From assembly GCA_017590115.1 (NCBI GenBank), contig JAGGNK010008337.1:2170001-2234000 (forward strand): a DNA stretch of 64,000 nucleotides, read 5' to 3'. Source of the stretch: Montifringilla adamsi. Taxonomy: Eukaryota; Chordata; Aves; Passeriformes; Passeridae. The notes under the pieces were generated by a model, which saw only the letters and a list, made by a program, of their open reading frames with translations, was not told the origin of the DNA and did not search any database. Below are positions 39,101-54,100 of this stretch, piece by piece. Made by a program: the position numbers and the translations under genes. Position 1 is the first letter of the stretch; every line of letters starts with the position of its first letter.

Positions 39101-42100
39101 ATCTGCTTTTTCTCTCATTGATTCCATAATATACTTACAGTTTGTTGCTGCTGGAGGGCTCCAACAGTTACTGGAAATTTTCAATTCTGGAATCCTAGAG
39201 CCTAAGGAACAGGAATCATGGACTGTGGTAGGTGTTCATTGACCCTTTCTCTCCAGAAGAATTCCTGGTATTTGTAAAGACTTTTAATACTTTGAGCCTT
39301 TGTTACAGTTACTTTTCTGTTGTGAAATAGATCCATTCTCTGATTGAAATCACCAGAGTCTATGTAGTAGCATCTTTTTTTTGGGAATATTTTATATTCC
39401 TGGAAGAGCTTATTTTAAAAAAAGCAAGTATACATATACTTCTGCTTTTTTATGTTTTAAAACTACCCTTCCTTTTTCCCTATGGATTTTGGGGAGGGTT
39501 GTCTATTCTTAAAATTGTAGAACTTAAAACTGTGGTTTGTGGAACCTTAGAGGGTAAAAACTTGGGTTCCTTCCTCAGGAATGATTACAACTGCATTGAT
39601 GTTACTGTAACAGATCATACCTCTTTAAAGAAGTCAAAAGTAGCCAAACAAGAATGGAGGATTTATTTATTTTTGCTCTTTTATCTGCTTATTTTAGGGA
39701 AGGCTGTTTTTTGGAGAATTATTTAGTTTTGTCTGTGTTAAAAGCAGTAATCTGTTAATTATCTTTCCCTTGTCTAAGAGGTCAGGAAATACCATTTTCC
39801 CTTGCTGTCAGTGAGACAATTAGCATAGTGCCTGTGGTGCTAATAATGAACATGTTCTATAAGAATGACTAATAATCATCTTTTTCAGTATTATTCTATC
39901 ATTAGTTTGAGCTACATTCAAGCTACTTCTGTTTTTTTCTCCTTTATACCTTGCTGAGGTTTTCAGTTCCAAATTCCATAGCAGGCGTTGAATTACATGT
40001 AAAATAAATCCCTCAAAACTGAAGATTTCTTTTCCTTCCCCTCCCCAGTGGCAGCTGGACTGTCTTGCTTGCTTGCTGAAGCTGATCTGCCAGTTTGCAG
40101 TGGATCCCTCAGACCTGGATCTGGCTTACCACGATGTCTTTGCCTGGTCTGGGGTAGCAGAGAGCCACAGGAAAAGGACGTGGCCGGGCAAGTCCAGGAA
40201 GACAACGAGCGACCACGTCAAGGGCCTTCACATCCCCCGGCTGACAGAGGTAGGAGACACACACAGGTTCTGTGAGCTCTAGCAAACAACTCCTTTGCTA
40301 AAAGAGGAAATGTGAAGTCCTTACTTCAGTAATAAAATCGTGCAGTGGAAAAGTTAGTAGTACTGATTGATCTCAGTAATATAATTGATCTCTTAGTTGT
40401 TCTCTAGAAAAGTATTGGAATAGTTTTAAACCTGGCAACCAAAAAATGTTTTTTGGTGATTGATGAACACATTAATTGGGAATTCAGAATTCCAGTGCTT
40501 TGCCCCTGTTTCTTAGATTTTGTTTCCTGAATTGATCAGTCCTTTTTTATAATAGCCTATTATTATTAACCTGTATTTATAACATGAGCTGCCCTTGTCC
40601 TCACTAAATCCATGTTGGATTCCTTTAGTAAACACTAAAATAACTTTATTAGGGATATCTGAGTGAGTGTGAGCTTACCTGCAGCTGTGAACCTTCCTGC
40701 CAGATTCCTGCATGCTGACTTCCTAAGGCAGGCCAAGCACATGGGATATTTTGGCATCAGGGAAACGTTCAGTGTAAATTGACTTTCTTGGGCACAGGAC
40801 CAGCTGTGACTGCCAAAAAGTGCAGGTCTGAACTCTGAGCTGGAGCCAAACTTCCCCTTTGTTATACCTGGAAAGACCTTAACTATTCTATAAATAACAG
40901 TCATTTTTGACAAAACAAATCCCTAAATCACCAGGGCTACTGTCATACAGGGAACTTACCACATGTATGAAATTTTTGAACATGTAAATGGTGCTGTTGC
41001 TTTCTCTAACTGGTTTTAAATTTTTAGTTGTCAATCGATTAGTATTTTTGATTGCTGTGGATTTGATATTTAAATATTTTAAGATTTTCTTCAGACTTGG
41101 ATTTTAAAATTCTGTGTAGTCTGTCAGATTTGCTAAAGATGAATATTTTAAGAAAGTGGTTAGTCAATAAAATGTGTTGAACACAGAGATAGACAAAATT
41201 TAAGTGTCCAACCTCATCCTCAGCCCTGTCTCCTCAAACGTGAGATTTTTAAAAGGCTGTGAGTAGTTTATGCTTTAAAAAAATACCGTGTTTTTACTAA
41301 AAGGATTGAATAAATGGTTGATTTTCCTATTCAGTTGAATTGTCTTCTTTAGAGAATGAAATTTTAGCATCTAGACCTAGTCAGTGAAACATGGGATTTT
41401 AGCTCTGCTTTAATAAAACCAGTAAATTGTTAACTGTGAAGATGCTGTGATTTGCCTTTGGCCCTTCCTCCTCTGCACAGGTGGGTTAATTTAGATTCAC
41501 ACAGTGTGTATAATTAAAAAACAGATCAAAAAGCTTGTTGTTATATTAACTTGTTTTTTTTTTTTTTTTTTTTTTTTCTTTCGACTTCAATTTTTAAAGG
41601 TGTTTCTTGTACTTGTCCAGGGAACCAGTTTGATTCAGCGACTTATGTCAGTTGCTTATACATATGACAACTTGGCACCTAGGTACAATATCTTCTTATT
41701 TTTGTGATAAAGCTGATCGAGTGTGCGCATTTCATCGCTGCTTTAGTCAGGACCCCAGGGCTCTTCCAGCTGTGCTCCCCTTGACAGCCAGACAGACACT
41801 GAGCTCCAGAGGTGTAGACTTGCTTTTCTTAGTCACCTCCTGCAGTGGCAGAGAGGAGAGGGGTGAGGACTCTGTGGTCAGGGTGTAAGGCACGGATGTA
41901 TAAACTATAAATGAGGTAAATTCTCACGCCAAAATCCCTTCTTCGTTTTCTCCAGAGCATTCTTAATTTCAAGGCAGCGTAAAGGAGAAATTAAAATAAA
42001 TTCACTTTCGTGTTGCTTAGTTGTGTGTCACTTTTGACTTATTTTTCCCATCCTGCTGATACTGAAGGCAAAATCTGACCTATTGGAGATTTTGGTCCTG

Positions 42101-45100
42101 TTGCCTTTTTGTCCTGAGAAAAGCAGTTCTGTGTAAGGCTGCATTGTGGCAGGCAGACTGATGCTGGGGAGGTCAGGTTTTTGCTACATTGGTGTTGTAG
42201 AATTGATTCCAAGTGATGGGTAATTGTTTTACCATATTTTTAAAACATTGTTAAGGACATTTAGAACATTTCCAGTCTGCAAGTGTGCTTAACTTTGACC
42301 TCTAGTTGAGTTGCAGGAAAAATTTAAAAAATTTTTATATGCTATATTTTTTATTTCATAACCTTTTATTGTAATTAATGAAAATGGAAGTAAATAAATA
42401 TAAACATTTAAAGTTTGCAAATGTTTATTCAGAGTGTGGTTCCTTTATGAAGAAAACTAGATTACTTCTGTATGGGTCAGTTCTTAGCTCTGACATCTCT
42501 GTTTTGGATAAAATAAAGGGGCTGTGGGTACTTCTCCTTGGCTTTTAATCTTGTAGTCAGTAAAGCTTTATGGGGGTGACAAAGATTTTCATAGTTTTAT
42601 TGTTGTTGCTATTTTTGAATACTGCAAGCAGTGAATCCTTTTAAGATGAATGATTTTCCAAGTGGTTACTTAAGACCATAACTGTGTTGTGCCTTGTGTG
42701 TACTTGTATTTCTGAGTGCTAATCTGGTATGTTCTGTGATAAAATTCAAATTATTTTCTCTTCTTCCCATCAGGGTGTTGAAGGCTCAGTCTGATCACAG
42801 GTCAAGGCATGAAGGTCAGTGCTGCAGAACAGCTGTGTCAGGAACTAATAACAGGGATGGCAAATTGATGATAATTTATTATTTGGATTTATTCCACCAT
42901 TGGAATGCTGGAAAATCATTTTACTCCAAGGAAATATCCCTGGTTTCTGAGTGAAATGCAGTCTGGGTTTTTTCCCCAATCTGGATTCAGGGTGAAATCT
43001 GGTCGTGGTTATTCCCCAAACCACTTTCCAGGGGAAATCCACTCCATGTTTTTCCTGCCCCCCCAATCTGGATTTTCTGTGAAATCCAGTCCAGGTTTTT
43101 CCCTGAGCCACTTCCCAGGAGAAATCCAGGTCCAGTTTTCCTTCAATCCCAGTTCCAGGTGAAATCCAGTCTGGTTTTCCTTCAGTCCTAATTCCAGGAG
43201 AAATCCTGTCAGGTTTTCTTTCAAGCCCAATTCCAGGTGAAATCCAGTTTCCCAGAGAATTCCTGTCTGGGTTTTTCCTGCTTCTGTTTCTGGCTGAAAT
43301 CTCATTGAGATTTTCCCAGTCCTCTTTCCAGGCTAAATCCCATCTGGATTTTCCCCCATTCCTGCTCCTACCCCTCATCCCCAAACTTTATCCAAGACTA
43401 GGAAAGGAGAAAATTCAGTTTTATTTTGGGAGTGAAGCTGGGGCAGTGGTTGAAAGCATCTTCTACTCAGTTTTTCAGCTGCTTCCCTCTTGCCAAAACA
43501 TTTCTTACTGGGCTTGTGGCAGAAATTCCATGTGAGAATTTTCAGCTCAGGTTGCATCAATGAGGAGAGCAGCAAATTCAGACAAGTCCCACACTGCAGT
43601 TTATCCTGCAGTAATAACCAATGGCAGAGGTATGCAGGCAAGATCCTATCGAAATGTAACACTTTGCAAAAAAGAAAATAGGAAATTCTGGTGGAGGTTA
43701 AGTGGAAGATGAGGAGGCTACCAAGAATAAACTCTGGTTGCACCTGTAAAATTAAATTTAGACCCTATTCCAAAAGCAGCTTTTTAAAAATTTTCCACTA
43801 GGAAAAGCTTCATTGTCAAAACAGGTGGGGTCCTATCCCATAAAAAGCTGTTCTGGGCACCCTTGGACACATCTGTAATTGGGTATTCAGGCCTTGTTTA
43901 CTAGAAATAAATCCCAGTAGATATTGGCCCAAGAAATTGCTGCCATTCACGTGATAGGTCTGTGCTTGGGCTCTTGCTGCTGGCAGTCTCTCTCCTAAAT
44001 AATGAAAGATGAAGAATGGTTTCTCTGTTGATAATTCCTTCCAAAAATGGGGTATTTGAAAGTGTAGTCCTTGAAAGCATGCTGGCCTTATTACCAGAGG
44101 AAAGGTGACAGTGGATGGAGTCTGAAGCACTGCAAAATTCTCATTCTGATTTCATTACAAAGACACTACCTGAGAATTTCCAAAGTTACTTGGGGGCTGC
44201 AGGATGGTTGCAATGGAACTTCTGTTTGAGGCAACACAGACATGGCCACAGGAATCAGTACAAAACACAAATAAATGTGAAGATGTGTTGCAAAGCACAA
44301 GCTCACAGGTCAAGTAGAGATTTAGGAAAATACTGTGCCCCTCACTGGTAATATTTAATCTAATTGGATGGTCATCGTCAGTACAGTGGTCAATATTTAA
44401 TCAGCATGTTGGTGAAACTCTGAGGTTTTCTGTATCCTAAGTGACAAGAAATGTTTTTCTTTCCTGTTATTGTGACTGAAATAAATGTCATTTTGGGCTG
44501 AAGAAGCCTTTGCTGTGCTTACAGTGGGGTTTCTCCTCCTGCAGTCACTCACTATTCCATGTGGCTCTTGGTGAGCTGGGCTCACTGCTGCTCCTTGGTG
44601 AAATCCAGTCTGGCTGACAGTGACCATTTGCAAGACTGGCTCAAGAAACTCACCCTGCTTATTCCAGAGGTATGATAATGGGAAGCTTGCTGCATTCCTA
44701 ATTAGTGTCATTACCTTTGGGCTGCCATTCCATCCAGAACAAGTGTTTTCCTGCTAAAAGTGGCAAGATGTGCTTCAGTTCCTTGCAGTGCTGGGTAAGA
44801 AGTGATCACTGGAAGGTGGCACCTGTGCTCAGTGGCAAACCAGGTTTTAAACTCTCACCTTTCTCCTTGGCTCCTGTTTGAATTCATTTTTTCATTGTCA
44901 TTTGTTGAAATTTCTGGGTAATTTGTTGAAATTTCTGGGTGATGCCACCTGACTTGAATTAGCTGAAATGTATTCCCCATTGTGTTTTTTGCATTATTAG
45001 CATTTTTTTACTATTTATTTTTCTATATTAGAATCACAGAATGAGGTGAATGAGAATTGATACAAAAATCTTTGTCACGACCAAAGATTGGTTTAGCTTT

Positions 45101-48100
45101 AATTAATTTTTTTGCTAAAGCTAGACCAAATTGTTACTAAAGCTAGACTAATTTTTTACTAAAGCTAGTCTACAGGCTTCAATGGAATAAAGGCTTAAAA
45201 ATTGCATCAATTATATTCACAGTAGAATTGTCTGTGTTTGCTGGTGATCACTTAAAGGTGCAAGGTGGACGTGATGGGATAATTCTTATCTGTTGTTTTA
45301 TTACTCAAGCACAGAAAAAGCTTACAGCCTCACTCCACTTAAAATCCCTGGAAATGAGAGAGTGCAAACTTCCAAAGCTTCATTACACTGTGGATATTTT
45401 TCTTAATAAAAGGAAGAAGAAAATAGATTTTCTAGTGAAATTAAATTAATTAGCACTTATGAAAGAGCAAGGGTAAATTCAGGATTCACATAGATTTCCT
45501 TCATTTGCCTGATGTGATATTTTCTATTCTAGTCACTGCAATCATTCCCATGGAAAATACATAACTTGAGACACAGGGCACAAAGAATCTTTTTAATTAC
45601 AACAGTGTAATTTGCATTTTTCTGTAAGCAGTTTAAATGCACCTTATTTTTAATCCCTGTTTCAGAAAGACACATTCAACCCTGATAACCTCTTAGATAT
45701 TATGAGAGGAATTTATGTACCTATGAAAGAAAAACACACAAAAGCAAAAAAATCTTCCAAAGAATGTTTGTAATCAAGTAATTTCATTATTTTTCCTAGA
45801 CTGCAGTTCGCCACGAGTCCTGCAATGGTTTGTACAAATTGTCTCTCTCTGGCCTGGATGGGGGAGACTCAATCAATCGCTCCTTTCTGCTGCTGGCTGC
45901 ATCAACCTTGTTAAAATTTCTCCCTGATGCTCAAGCTCTGAAACCAATTAGGGTAAGATTTTGAGAACTGACAAGGCTTTCTCAAAGAGAAATTTCAAAT
46001 TAATATAAAAAAGTAAAAAAATTAAAATTAATATTAAAAAGTAAAAAAAAACTTAAAAAGGAAAGAATAAAAATATAAAAATATTTAATATAATATAGAA
46101 TTTTACTTATTATATAATATAGATACATAAAATATAAAAACTAAACATGGTAGGACATTATTGTTGTGTCTGACATACTGTTTCAGATACACAGAGATAT
46201 GAAGACTTCTGCTTTAGATGTCTCCAGAAACATTCCAAAAATGGTTAAACTGTGGCACTGCAGTAATTTACAGCTTGGCTGTGCCTGGAGAAATGCAGTA
46301 CAGCTTTTGGGAAGTGCTCTTGTTCTTAAATTTCAGTCTTCACATACACAGTTATTTTAAAAAATATTTAAAATAAAACAATCTACTGATAATTTTGCAA
46401 TATTTATCTGTTTTTCAGGAGAGTTTAAAATTAGAAATGTATTTAGTAGTTGAAATCAGCCCAAGTTTTTCATGTTTTGTCTAGTCTAATCCTGAGTATT
46501 TTTGTGATTTGCAGTGGGTGGGATGAATTCCACACTATTCTACAAATCTTTTACAGGTCTGGCAGAACATCCTGACAGTTTTTCAAGAAAATTAATAAAT
46601 ATTGTAGAAGAAAAACAGAGCACACACTGTTACCATTGTAAAATACATTGTTCTTATACTTACCTTAGAGGCTTGAAGAAAGCAATTCTCTTGTAACACA
46701 GTTACTGGCTTCACTGTGCTTTTTTGATACAGTTATTTTGGCTTCTACTTCAGAACAAAAGCAATTTCTTTCCACAGATAGAGGATTATGAAGAGGAAAC
46801 TGTGCTGCGACCTGGTTGTAAGGAGTATTTTTGGCTGCTGTGCAAACTGATTGATAACATTCATGTCAAAGATGCAAGTCAGGTAGGTTTGCCTGGCATT
46901 CTTACCAACGTTTATTGCTTTTAATTTGTGTCTTCAGACATTTTTTCTTAAGCTCTGATGGACTGCTGTGAGCAGCTCTTGGATGTTTTCCATCTCTCAG
47001 TTTACTCTGATGTGTATTTAGTAGCTCTTGGAAGCTTCAGGTAGTGACTCTGTAGGGTCAAGAAAGGGGGATTGTAGTAACACACAAAGTGAACTTAGTT
47101 GAAGGTCACAGACATGGGAATAGTGTAATTATCTGTGGTAATTACACTGTTGATAGTTCCAGTGTTTTCCAAGGAGGAACTAATCAAGTATTTGATTAAA
47201 GCTGAAAGAGTTAAATTCAGTTAACAGCCACTTAGCATAAATCAGAAAACTTACCTTAGAGCGTGCCTGAAAATGAGTTTTAATTATCTCTGTTTTTCTG
47301 TGTGCTGTAATAACATTTCCTCCAAAAGAAGTCCATAATTCTTTCCCATTTGTATTCCATTTTCTTTATTTTGAATCAGACAACCCTGCTTGATTTGGAT
47401 GCACTGGCCAGGCACCTTGCTGACTGCATTCGGAGGTGAGCTTTGCAATGTCCCCAGCAGTGTCCCTTGGAATTTGCACTGGGTTCATTGTTAGTGGGGC
47501 AGAGCTGTGACATTCCTTCTCTCCCTGTGTGTGTGCATATCCAGCAGGGAAATCCTGGACCATCAGGATGGGAACGTAGAGGATGATGGGCTCACAGGAC
47601 TGCTGCGCCTTGCCACCAGTGTTATTAAGCACAAACCACCTTTCAAGTTCTCTCGGGAAGGCCAGGTGAGGAGGGCACTGCAGGACCACTGAGAGATCAA
47701 AGTAGTGCCTTTTTCACCACATTTTGATTGCAGGGTTCAATATGTGAAAGTTTGTCATATTTCTAGCCTTAGGATGATGGACAAACCCACACATATTCCT
47801 TTATTAACAAAGAGCACATATAATTCCTTCCCTTTCTGTGTAATTCCAGGATAGAATTCTTCCATCCCTGAAGTTTTATTTATTTTCATTTATTGTCTTT
47901 AAATGTTTTTACTGTTGATCAGCACTAAGTGGTTTAAGGCCTTAACAACAGCTAATTTTGACCAGATCCTGGGCAGTCTGATCTAAAAGTAACAGTTTAA
48001 GCTCCACACCTGTGCAGTGGCAGAGATCTGTTACAAGATTATTACAATCCACCTGTGATTGTTAGGTGCAAAAGTGGTGAAGCAGGGGAAGTTTGCTAAA

Positions 48101-51100
48101 AAACTATTTTATTTATCCTAAAACTGTTTATTTATATTAAAACTGTTTTGTTTCTATTAAAACTATTTATTTTATCTTTGAGAACTGCATTGTCTTAAAA
48201 AAAGGGCAAATGGTGTGTAAAAACAACTTCAGATTGATTCTTTTTCTGTAGGCTCTACAGAACTTATTATTTGGCCTTTTCAGCTGAAGAATAGGCCCTG
48301 GTGCCTAATGATGTTGTTTTTCTCTTGTCTGTTTATTCTGTTGCCATAAAACAGCCCTGAAGGTAATTTGATTGTCCAAATGTGACATTGCTGACAGCAT
48401 TTGAAAAGACTGCTTCTGTTGTTCTACTGGATAAGTGTATTTAACTTAGGGAGAGCTTGCAGATTAAATTAGAGTAAGAATTCAGTTCACAGAATGCAGT
48501 GTGGAGGAGGATGTGGAAATTAAAATAGAGGTGTGCAAAGGTCAGGTTTTTGTAGCTTGGATGTATGGAAAGCTTAAGAAAAGCTTGAGAAACTAGTCCT
48601 AAAAGTTACTGAAAATCATGTCTGGTTTGTCAAATTATCAATCATAAAACCAATCATACTTTATTATTCTTTTCTAATTGACATGTTCCTCTTTAGACTG
48701 TAATACAGTTACATTGGACTTTATGCAGTGGAAGTTGTTGACATTTGTGATTCAGAACTTGTATTCGGGTCAGAAAGTTCTGCATGATAGAGGTCCACAA
48801 AGTCTACAGAAGTTCCTAGAAAATTTCTGATATGATTCATGGTTTAAGAATACATTCAGGCTGCTCAGTGTGCCAATTTAACTGTTTTCCAGGAGTTTCT
48901 GAGGGACATCTTCAACCTCCTGTTCTTGCTGCCCAGTCTGAAGGACAGACAACAGCCCAAGTGCAAGTCCCACTCCTCCAGGGCTGCTGCTTATGACTTG
49001 CTGGTGGAAATGGTGAAAGGCTCAGTGGAGAACTACAGGCTGCTCCACAACTGGGTCATGGCACAGCACATGCAGTGTAAGAGCCTTGGGAGTGTTTTGT
49101 GGCCACTAACTCTGCTCTGGGAATTCCACTTCATAGCTCTGCTGTTTATCCCCTGTCACCTGGAGTAATGTCACACAAGTGTTGGCATCTTTTGCTCACT
49201 TACCAAATTAAATCCCATAATAATTTCCATATCACCTGCTTTTAAATATTATTATTTAGAATATGTGTGGTCCTCTTAAACAACAGGTACACACAGGTAA
49301 CACTGGATTTTACACGTTTCATCCTCTTGTGCTGGATTTTCATTTCCCTTTTTCCTTTCTAACATGACCCATGAAGTATTTATACATAAACCAAAGTGTA
49401 GAAACCACATGGAAGGTACTGGAGTTCTGAGCAGACCTCTCATGTTATCAGAGCCTCTGGTATCATTGCAGTTGACTTCAGTCTGTACCCAGATATCTGC
49501 ATAAAGCAGTTTTGCTGTGCCTCTTGGCTTCTATGCTTCCTGCCTTTTGGAGCCACAGTTCCTATGTGTAATATGGAAATCACCAATATTTCAAGCTAGT
49601 TAATATTTTATCTTTGGTTTGCAAATCCTCATTATGCATTTTTAGCTTTAGCTAGATTTCCTTTCAAATGCCCAGTTTAAATTTCTCTAACCTGAGGTTC
49701 TGTAATTTATTATAATCTGTGGAATTGATTTTTAGTGCCTTAAAATTCAGCAAGCAAAAGAGAAAACTGATCATAATAATGCTTTGTGTTCTATTCTCTT
49801 ATGCCTGGGGCCTTCCAAGGTCTCCTGTGCTCAGAAGAAATATTATGAAGAACATATTTTATGAAAATATTGGATATTTATGTTTGCTATGAGCACATTA
49901 TCTGCTGCTGAGGTTGTCTCTGTCTCTCCAGGTGCAATCATTTGTTTTTAACAATCAGTGTTTTCCTCACTCCAAGTCTCAGTAATTCCTCTGTAACATT
50001 TACCACAGTTGTTACTTTCTTCCAAACACTCTTCCCTGGATTTTGTTCATCCCAAGTTCTCCAGAACCCTCTGCTCTGTGCTCCTGCTCCATATCCGGCA
50101 TTTCTCATTTGCATGAATGTTAATTTTATTACACCTGGCACAGTGCTGTTGTTTCTGTCATGTGCACCCAATACAGGGCTTGTGATACTTCATTTGTTTA
50201 AGAGCTTGTTATTCCATTGTTGTGATCCAAAGATTATTGAAACTGGACTTTTCCCCTTTGTTATCCCTTTAATCTTACTAGTCTTCAAAAACCTTAGTCT
50301 TAGGCCTATCCCTCCATCCTCCTTTGGAGAAACATGGAGGGAAATATTAGAAATTTCCATCCTGGCTTTAGTATTAAATGTGTTTTCTTGGCACACAGTT
50401 CATTCAGGTTGGTCTCACTGAAGAGTGGATTTAGGTATCTTCAGTTGTTCATGAAATTTCTTGCAATATTTTGGAGTTTTGCTTCTTTAAAGACTGATAA
50501 AACCCTTCAGTTCAAAGAGGAGTGCTTCACTTTCCAGCAAGTTAAAGATCATGTCTGGTGTCATCACTGGAGCAGGATCATCAGCAGAAGGTTGAATATA
50601 AAGAAGTGCATGGTCATTCTGAGATGAAAAAATTCAGCTTTAGTTTGCTTAAAATAGAATGTGAACATTGCAAGTTTGGTTTCAAGTTTCCCCATGTCTT
50701 CCTGAGAAAAAGCTGGTTTCTATAACAACAGTGAGGAATAAAGAAGATCGACATCAACGAGCCTCAAATTTGCCTTTCTAGTTAAGATCCATATGGAGAA
50801 GGAAAAATTTTATTACACAAATGAAGTCAGTCACTTAAAAAATCCCAGGGTGGGGAACACAAGGTCATCCTGAGAAAGTCCTTGTCAAATTCCTGAATGC
50901 TCTCTGTCAGATGGAAGGAGGTGGAAGATCCTCCCAGCTGCTCTGTGAAGTACAGAGGAGTCAACTGATTGCTTTGCAATTAGAGCTTGATGAGCTCTAG
51001 GCTGGGAGAGATGCTGAGTCCTTAACATCAGAAGGGGTGAATTAGGATGCTGTCATTTAGGGATTGCAGTTAAGGGAGGGAATTTTGGATTACTCTGCCA

Positions 51101-54100
51101 GCCTAATGACCTCCTTTAGGAGGTGAAATGTGCAGGGGAGCTTTGTTTCAACTGGCTGACCAGCCCAGGTAACCTGAGGTCACACCACTGAGGTTTGCTG
51201 AAACAGGAGAATTAAAGCTCTTTTCTTCCCTCCTTGGAGCTTCAGGGCTAATAGTTGTTTTGGTGCCAATGCCAAAATGAAGATTACAACTATTATTTGT
51301 TGTGCAACAGAAAATCTTGAGCGTCTGGTCTCTGAAGATGTGAGGATGCCAAATATTTCCTGAATTTCTGTCTGATAATGTGGATTGAGAAGAATCCCTA
51401 ATGAGTCTTTCATCTGTGACAAAATAATTGAGGATTTAAAGTTTAAGTCTTGAACCCCACATAGCTTTTATGGATTGTAAAATAAATCCAGACTATTTTT
51501 GGGGATTCTTTTTCCTCTTTATCTGAACATACACTTGAGCAGAGGTACTGAATTATTTGTGGGACACACTGTGTTTTCAGAGAGTGACATCTTTGGGGAT
51601 GAATAGCAAAGCTGGATGCATTGCAAGGGTTTGTGTCCAACTTCTTGGATACCAAGGAAGATTGTCTAAGCTGGTTACCATTTTCCTGATTGGCAGATGA
51701 GAAGATCTTTCCCATTCTTCTGATTTCTTGGCAGCCATATCAGAACAAGGCTCATGAAAGAGTCACTCAGCCCTGCCAAACTTGTCTGGTGCCTCCCTGT
51801 GTAAGAAATCCATCCCTGCATCTGTTGTGAAATTCAGAGGAATAGAAAGCTTAGAGGAAAAGAAAATAGCTATTTCAGTCTGATTCACTTGACATTTGGA
51901 GAGCACAGAGAGCCCCTTGCAGCCCAAAGTGGCGTTGCAGGAGGTTTTAAAGATTTTCCTGAGGAATATATAATCCATTTTCCTAAAGATCAGGCACAGT
52001 CTGGCTCCTGCCTCTAAATGTACAGTGCATAACCAGTGACATTTTACTAGTGTGAACATCAAGCTTTTCATTGTATTTGTATTTTTGCAAATTGCACTCT
52101 GAATTTACTGTTTTCCCTCTGTGTGATTGCTGCTTTTCACAGCTTCCCATGCACCTTACAAGTGGGATTATTGGCCCCACGATGACGTTCGTGCTGAGTG
52201 CAGGTTTGTGGGTTTAACCAACCTTGGAGCCACGTGTTACTTGGCCTCCACTATTCAGCAGTTGTACATGATCCCAGAGGCCAGACAAGCAATTTTCACT
52301 GCAAAGGTGAGTGTGGGGGCTTGGTTAGAAATTCACATTCAGAATCCGTGCAAATACTGAAAAAAATACAGATTTGCTTCTAAGACTTACATCTAGATAA
52401 AGAATATTTCTTCAGGGTTTAGTCTGCTTTTTGTGTAGTTGGATGCTTTTGCTGGTGTCTGAAGTGAAGAGATTTTTTCCTTAAATATTTAATGTAGGTT
52501 CTTAAGGTGGCATTGAAATAAAATGTTCTAAAAGTCATATTTCTGTTGCTTTCAAGTAGCTTGATTCAGGTTTGGGTTTATGTGAATTGTCTGTTGTTTC
52601 CTAACTGCTGATTTGTCATTTTGTTAAGAAATGTTTTTTCATGAATGTTTATCAAGTCCCAGAGCAGTTATCTCGAGCTACCAGAAGTGCAGCAGGTCCT
52701 GTAAATTATCACACTTTGGTTGACATGCAGAAATGCAATGTTATCACTTTTATCTCTGTATTGTAAGAGAGAAAGCATCATTTTGGTCCCTGACATCACA
52801 GGGCACACAGAATGTGTGTCACCCTAATTGGCAGTGACCTCATCATCTTCTGTTATTGTTCATTGCTGGTACTTGCCATGTAACTTCTGGATTTGCCATT
52901 TATAAATGTAAATAAAAAGCTAAATAAGAGAAGCTGCTGGTCTGCACAGGAGATGCATTATGGAGAGGGCTGTTCAGAGCCCTCACAACATCTGTGAGTT
53001 AAAAAAAAATATTCCAAAACCACTAATACTTTCTAATATTTCCCCAAAAGCTCCTACCTGCAATAAATTTTTAGAAAGTGGAGTTAATTTATTCTCAGGT
53101 TACAAAAAAAGTGTAAAATAAGTGTAAAAATTCTAAATAGAAAATAACAGACTGTGTGTTCCTGTACACAGTCATTTTTCTTAATGGCCCATAATAAAGT
53201 AATTGGGCTTTTATTTGGATGTTACATCTTTTTAATGTATGTTTTTGGAAAGTAATAAGCAAAAAGATCAAGTCTTCTTTTATTAATTTCTGATAGTATT
53301 CAGAAGATATGAAACACAAGACCACTCTGCTGGAACTCCAGAAGATGTTTACATACCTAATGGTAGGTGTGAAAGAGGGTGTTTTAGAAAGTGTCCTATT
53401 TTAGAGGTTCTTTGTACATAGTTCAATAAATTGTAAAGGTGTTGGGGAGGTGGAGTTTCCCTGGTGATAAAATAAAATACATTCTTCTTATTCATTGCAT
53501 TTTCCTTGCTCCAGTATTTAAAGATTAGTCCATTGAAATGCAGCAAAATTTTGAGATTCCAGGACCAAACAAAATTGAAGCACTTGCCAGGTGTTCACTG
53601 CTGTTAAAACACTGAAAAAAATTCTGAAATAATGAAAAAACCTGAGGAGAGTTGAGTGTCTTGACACTGGTTTTGTGTAAGAAATTCACAACAACTTTGA
53701 AGACAGATGGGGAAAAAAATCTTGACTTGTAATGCTTCCCATGAATCATAGAAATTATTAAATTGGGTGTTCTCTTAAGCAGAAAAAAATAGAGGAACAG
53801 AAAGTCATAGCAGGACTTACCATTATTTAAATCTTGAAGAAAGACTTTTTTCTAAAAAAGGCAATATTTACAGGAGGTGCTGTCTTGCTGTACATCCTTA
53901 AAAGAGATCAGAGTGAGTGAGTCCTGCATTCCCAGTGTGCAAGGCAGTGGAATGGGGATGGATTCTAAAGAATTGCTTTATGCTGCACATTCTTTTCTCT
54001 GGCTAAACACATCCTGTTGAAAACTAGATGAAAACATAGAGGAGTCTGAATGAGAATTGAGCACTTGGCAAGATTTAAGTCAGCAATGTCCAGAAATACA

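Larger units (their letters stand above)
44670..45799 (+). other. Intron 32 (1.1 kb)
   Basis: Contains two small tandem repeats (44901-44940 and 45112-45177, listed separately). No transposon identified, although AATCACAGAATGAG near 45031 resembles a scrap of CR1 tail. Confidence 0.7.

Noticed and set aside
42845..43384. 179-codon minus-strand frame
   Set aside because: Produced by the 39-bp minisatellite, whose period is a multiple of three. No start context or homology.
45031..45060. Possible CR1 tail scrap (AATCACAGAATGAG)
   Set aside because: Too short to assign; no further CR1 sequence follows.
49942..50421. 159-codon hydrophobic frame in intron 37
   Set aside because: T-rich intron sequence gives Phe/Leu/Ser-rich frames by chance. 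No domain, splice or transposon signature seen.
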